A stretch of 64,000 bases of DNA, taken from positions 7,998,001 to 8,062,000 of the forward strand of contig NC_079490.1 in NCBI RefSeq assembly GCF_020520425.1, read 5' to 3'. This DNA comes from Spinacia oleracea (Eukaryota; Streptophyta; Magnoliopsida; Caryophyllales; Amaranthaceae). The notes beneath the pieces are model-generated. The model did no database searches. It saw only the letters and a program-made list of their open reading frames with translations, and was not told the origin of the DNA. The position numbers and the translations under genes are program-made. How positions within the stretch are numbered: the stretch's first letter is position 1; the number at the start of each line of letters is the position of its first letter. Shown here in pieces: positions 62,550-64,000 of this stretch.

Positions 62550-62640
62550 GTGTGTTCTATTCAACTTATTTGACTTGAACTTATCTTATCTGAACTTATC
62601 TTAACTTATTGGAACTTATCTGATGAGTACAAAAGATTTT
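62550..62640. repeat. Partial TTATCTGAACTTATC-type MITE
   Basis: Repeated ACTTATCTTATCTGAACTT units match the interior of 21265-21520. Only one end is present. Confidence 0.4.
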
Positions 62641-62808
62641 GATAGATTTCAAAAGATTAATAAATTTTTAGTCAAATATGCCGAATCTTTTCCATAAAAA
62701 GTTATTGAAACTAATAAATGAATAAAAAAAAGAAATTTGTTTTGGCGGAAAAAAATTTCATCATGAAATGACACGTGTCATTCATGGTGTCTGTTTTAGT
62801 ATAATGTA

Positions 62809-63135
62809 CTCCCTCCGTGTTTATTTAAGGGATACACTTGGCCGGGCATAGGTATTAAGAAGAAGAATTGAAAGAAATAAAATAATAATTAAAGCAAGTG
62901 GGGTTGGGTAGATATTTTAATTAGTAAACAAGTGGGACCATGTCATTTATGTGGGTGGAAGGTGGGATGCGTTTCTAAAATTATTTGTTTGATAGGATGG
63001 TGGGTCATAAGGTAAATTAGATGTATTATTTAATTAGATGGTGGGATTGATAAGTTACTAAATATGGCAAGTGTATCTCTTAAATAAATACGGCCGAAAA
63101 AGACAAATGTATCCCTTAAATAAATACGGATGGAG
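62809..63135. mobile_element. Stowaway-like MITE, sister of 53192-53515
   Basis: The left end CTCCCTCCGTGTTTATTTAA follows TA. The right end AAATACGGATGGAG is inverted but its TA has mutated to TG. The interior (GGGATACACTTGGCCGG, GTGGGACCATGTCATTT) matches the nested copy. Confidence 0.75.
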
Positions 63136-63168
63136 TGATAGATCATTCAACACTAATTACCAATATTA

Positions 63169-63430
63169 CTCCTTCTGTCCTTTAATACTCGACCTGTTTT
63201 GACCGGACACGCTTACCAATGCACAACTTTGACCACCAATTTCTTTAACTACATATTATAAAAACTTATAAAAATATTAATATTTTGAAAGTATATATAT
63301 TAAGATGAAGACAACAATATATTATATACTAATATTCGTTTTCATATACTATAAATAAAATAGGGTCAAAATGAATTATGTGAATAGTGCAAAAAGTCAA
63401 AACAGGTCGAGTATTAAGGGACGGAGGGAA
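63169..63430. mobile_element. Stowaway MITE
   Basis: The left end CTCCTTCTGTCCTTTAATAC and the right end GTATTAAGGGACGGAGGGAA are inverted, with TA on each side (63167-63168 and 63431-63432). Same family as 51011-51270, inverted orientation. Confidence 0.8.
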
Positions 63431-63739
63431 TACAACATGAGTTCAATTGTTTGTCATAATGCTACTTTAAAACTTGTATGTTCCCAAGAGTTGTATATGA
63501 GGGGTGAGCACGGATCGAGTACCCGAATCTGGACGAATCAATATCATTTTCAACACCAATTACCGACATTACCACATACTTTCAAATGTTTGTCTTGATG
63601 CTATTTCAAAACTTGATTGTTCCAAGGGATACCTTTAAGTATGTATAATAGTCCTTGATTGTGTGCGTCTCTTAACGACTATTGATTTCAGAGATAATAA
63701 TCTCGTCGATTGATTGATTGCAAATTTGGTTTATTATTC

Positions 63740-63977
63740 TTCCCTTTGGACAATATAAATACACAATATAAATATGTACTTATATGTACAAATCGAGCTA
63801 GATTATGAGTTTCATGGATGAATTTCATGTTAAAATATTTGGATAAGAATAATAATTGATAGTTGGATCATTCTTCCCTTAATTTGGACAATATGTATGT
63901 ACAAATTGAGCTACATTAAGAGTCTTGATACTTTTGAATAGTAGAAGAATATCATGTTAAAATATTTGGATAAGATA
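63740..63977. repeat. Imperfect tandem duplication at the right edge
   Basis: Two copies of about 110-130 bp share CTTCCCTT, TTTGGACAATAT, GTACAAAT(C/T)GAGCTA and TCATGTTAAAATATTTGGAT. The second copy ends near 63977. Nothing coding is seen in it. Confidence 0.6.
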
Positions 63978-64000
63978 ATGTGTCTTAAATATGAATTGTT

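Noticed and set aside
1..64000. CRISPR array, prokaryotic operon or horizontally transferred cluster
   Set aside because: The regular repeats seen are minisatellites, MITEs or microsatellites. Genes have plant introns and plant families, and no operon-like spacing exists.

Overview
This is a nuclear plant genome window. It is AT-rich and intron-bearing, and most of it is transposable elements with a few genes between them. The plant genes, the tRNA-derived SINE family and a possible ribosome-inactivating-protein relic suggest a Caryophyllales eudicot, perhaps Amaranthaceae (spinach, beet, quinoa). That placement is inference. No bacterial, viral or organellar gene set is present.

Four host genes can be supported. 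(1) The 5' part of a minus-strand gene running off the left edge (about 436-2961) encodes a single-pass membrane protein with a Glu/Thr-rich stem, possibly a family-GT61 glycosyltransferase. (2) A complete plus-strand gene (CDS 40869-44764, eight coding exons, 818 aa) encodes a Golgi PMT26-like methyltransferase. (3) An intronless plus-strand gene (54740-55510, 256 aa) encodes an NF-YB7-like histone-fold transcription factor. (4) A three-exon minus-strand gene (58786-62098, 374 aa) encodes a gibberellin 20-oxidase. Splice phases close exactly in genes 2 and 4. A fifth locus (30175-31540) looks like a decayed type-1 ribosome-inactivating-protein gene whose 3' half is present twice.

Layout of the mobile DNA: 5.8-7.0 kb, Stowaway-like MITEs with a nested Tourist-like MITE, and a SINE with perfect target duplications. 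7.9-12.4 kb, a 2.7-kb Ty3/gypsy LTR on the minus strand with its polypurine tract and truncated interior. 12.9-18.5 kb, a 5.6-kb Mutator-like element split by a 3.9-kb CACTA element, each with its own target duplication; the CACTA carries an F-box-associated-like fragment. 18.6-22 kb, hAT-type and other inverted-repeat elements. 22.5-25.2 kb, a solo LTR of the same gypsy family in the opposite orientation. 25.7-29.8 kb, a hAT element, retrotransposon debris and a MULE with a 33-bp minisatellite. 32.2-37.7 kb, a decayed Ty1/copia element with 110-bp LTRs. 45-54 kb, hAT and Stowaway MITEs, one of them nested, and a 5'-truncated LINE. 56-57.4 kb, two neighbouring SINEs and a small CACTA MITE. The GA20ox first intron carries two more MITEs.

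The host genes do not form a pathway or cluster; they are ordinary scattered plant genes. I found no new multi-gene system. What merits a second look is the nesting of elements, the captured gene fragment, the broken toxin-like locus and the repeat structures close to the NF-YB and GA20ox genes.
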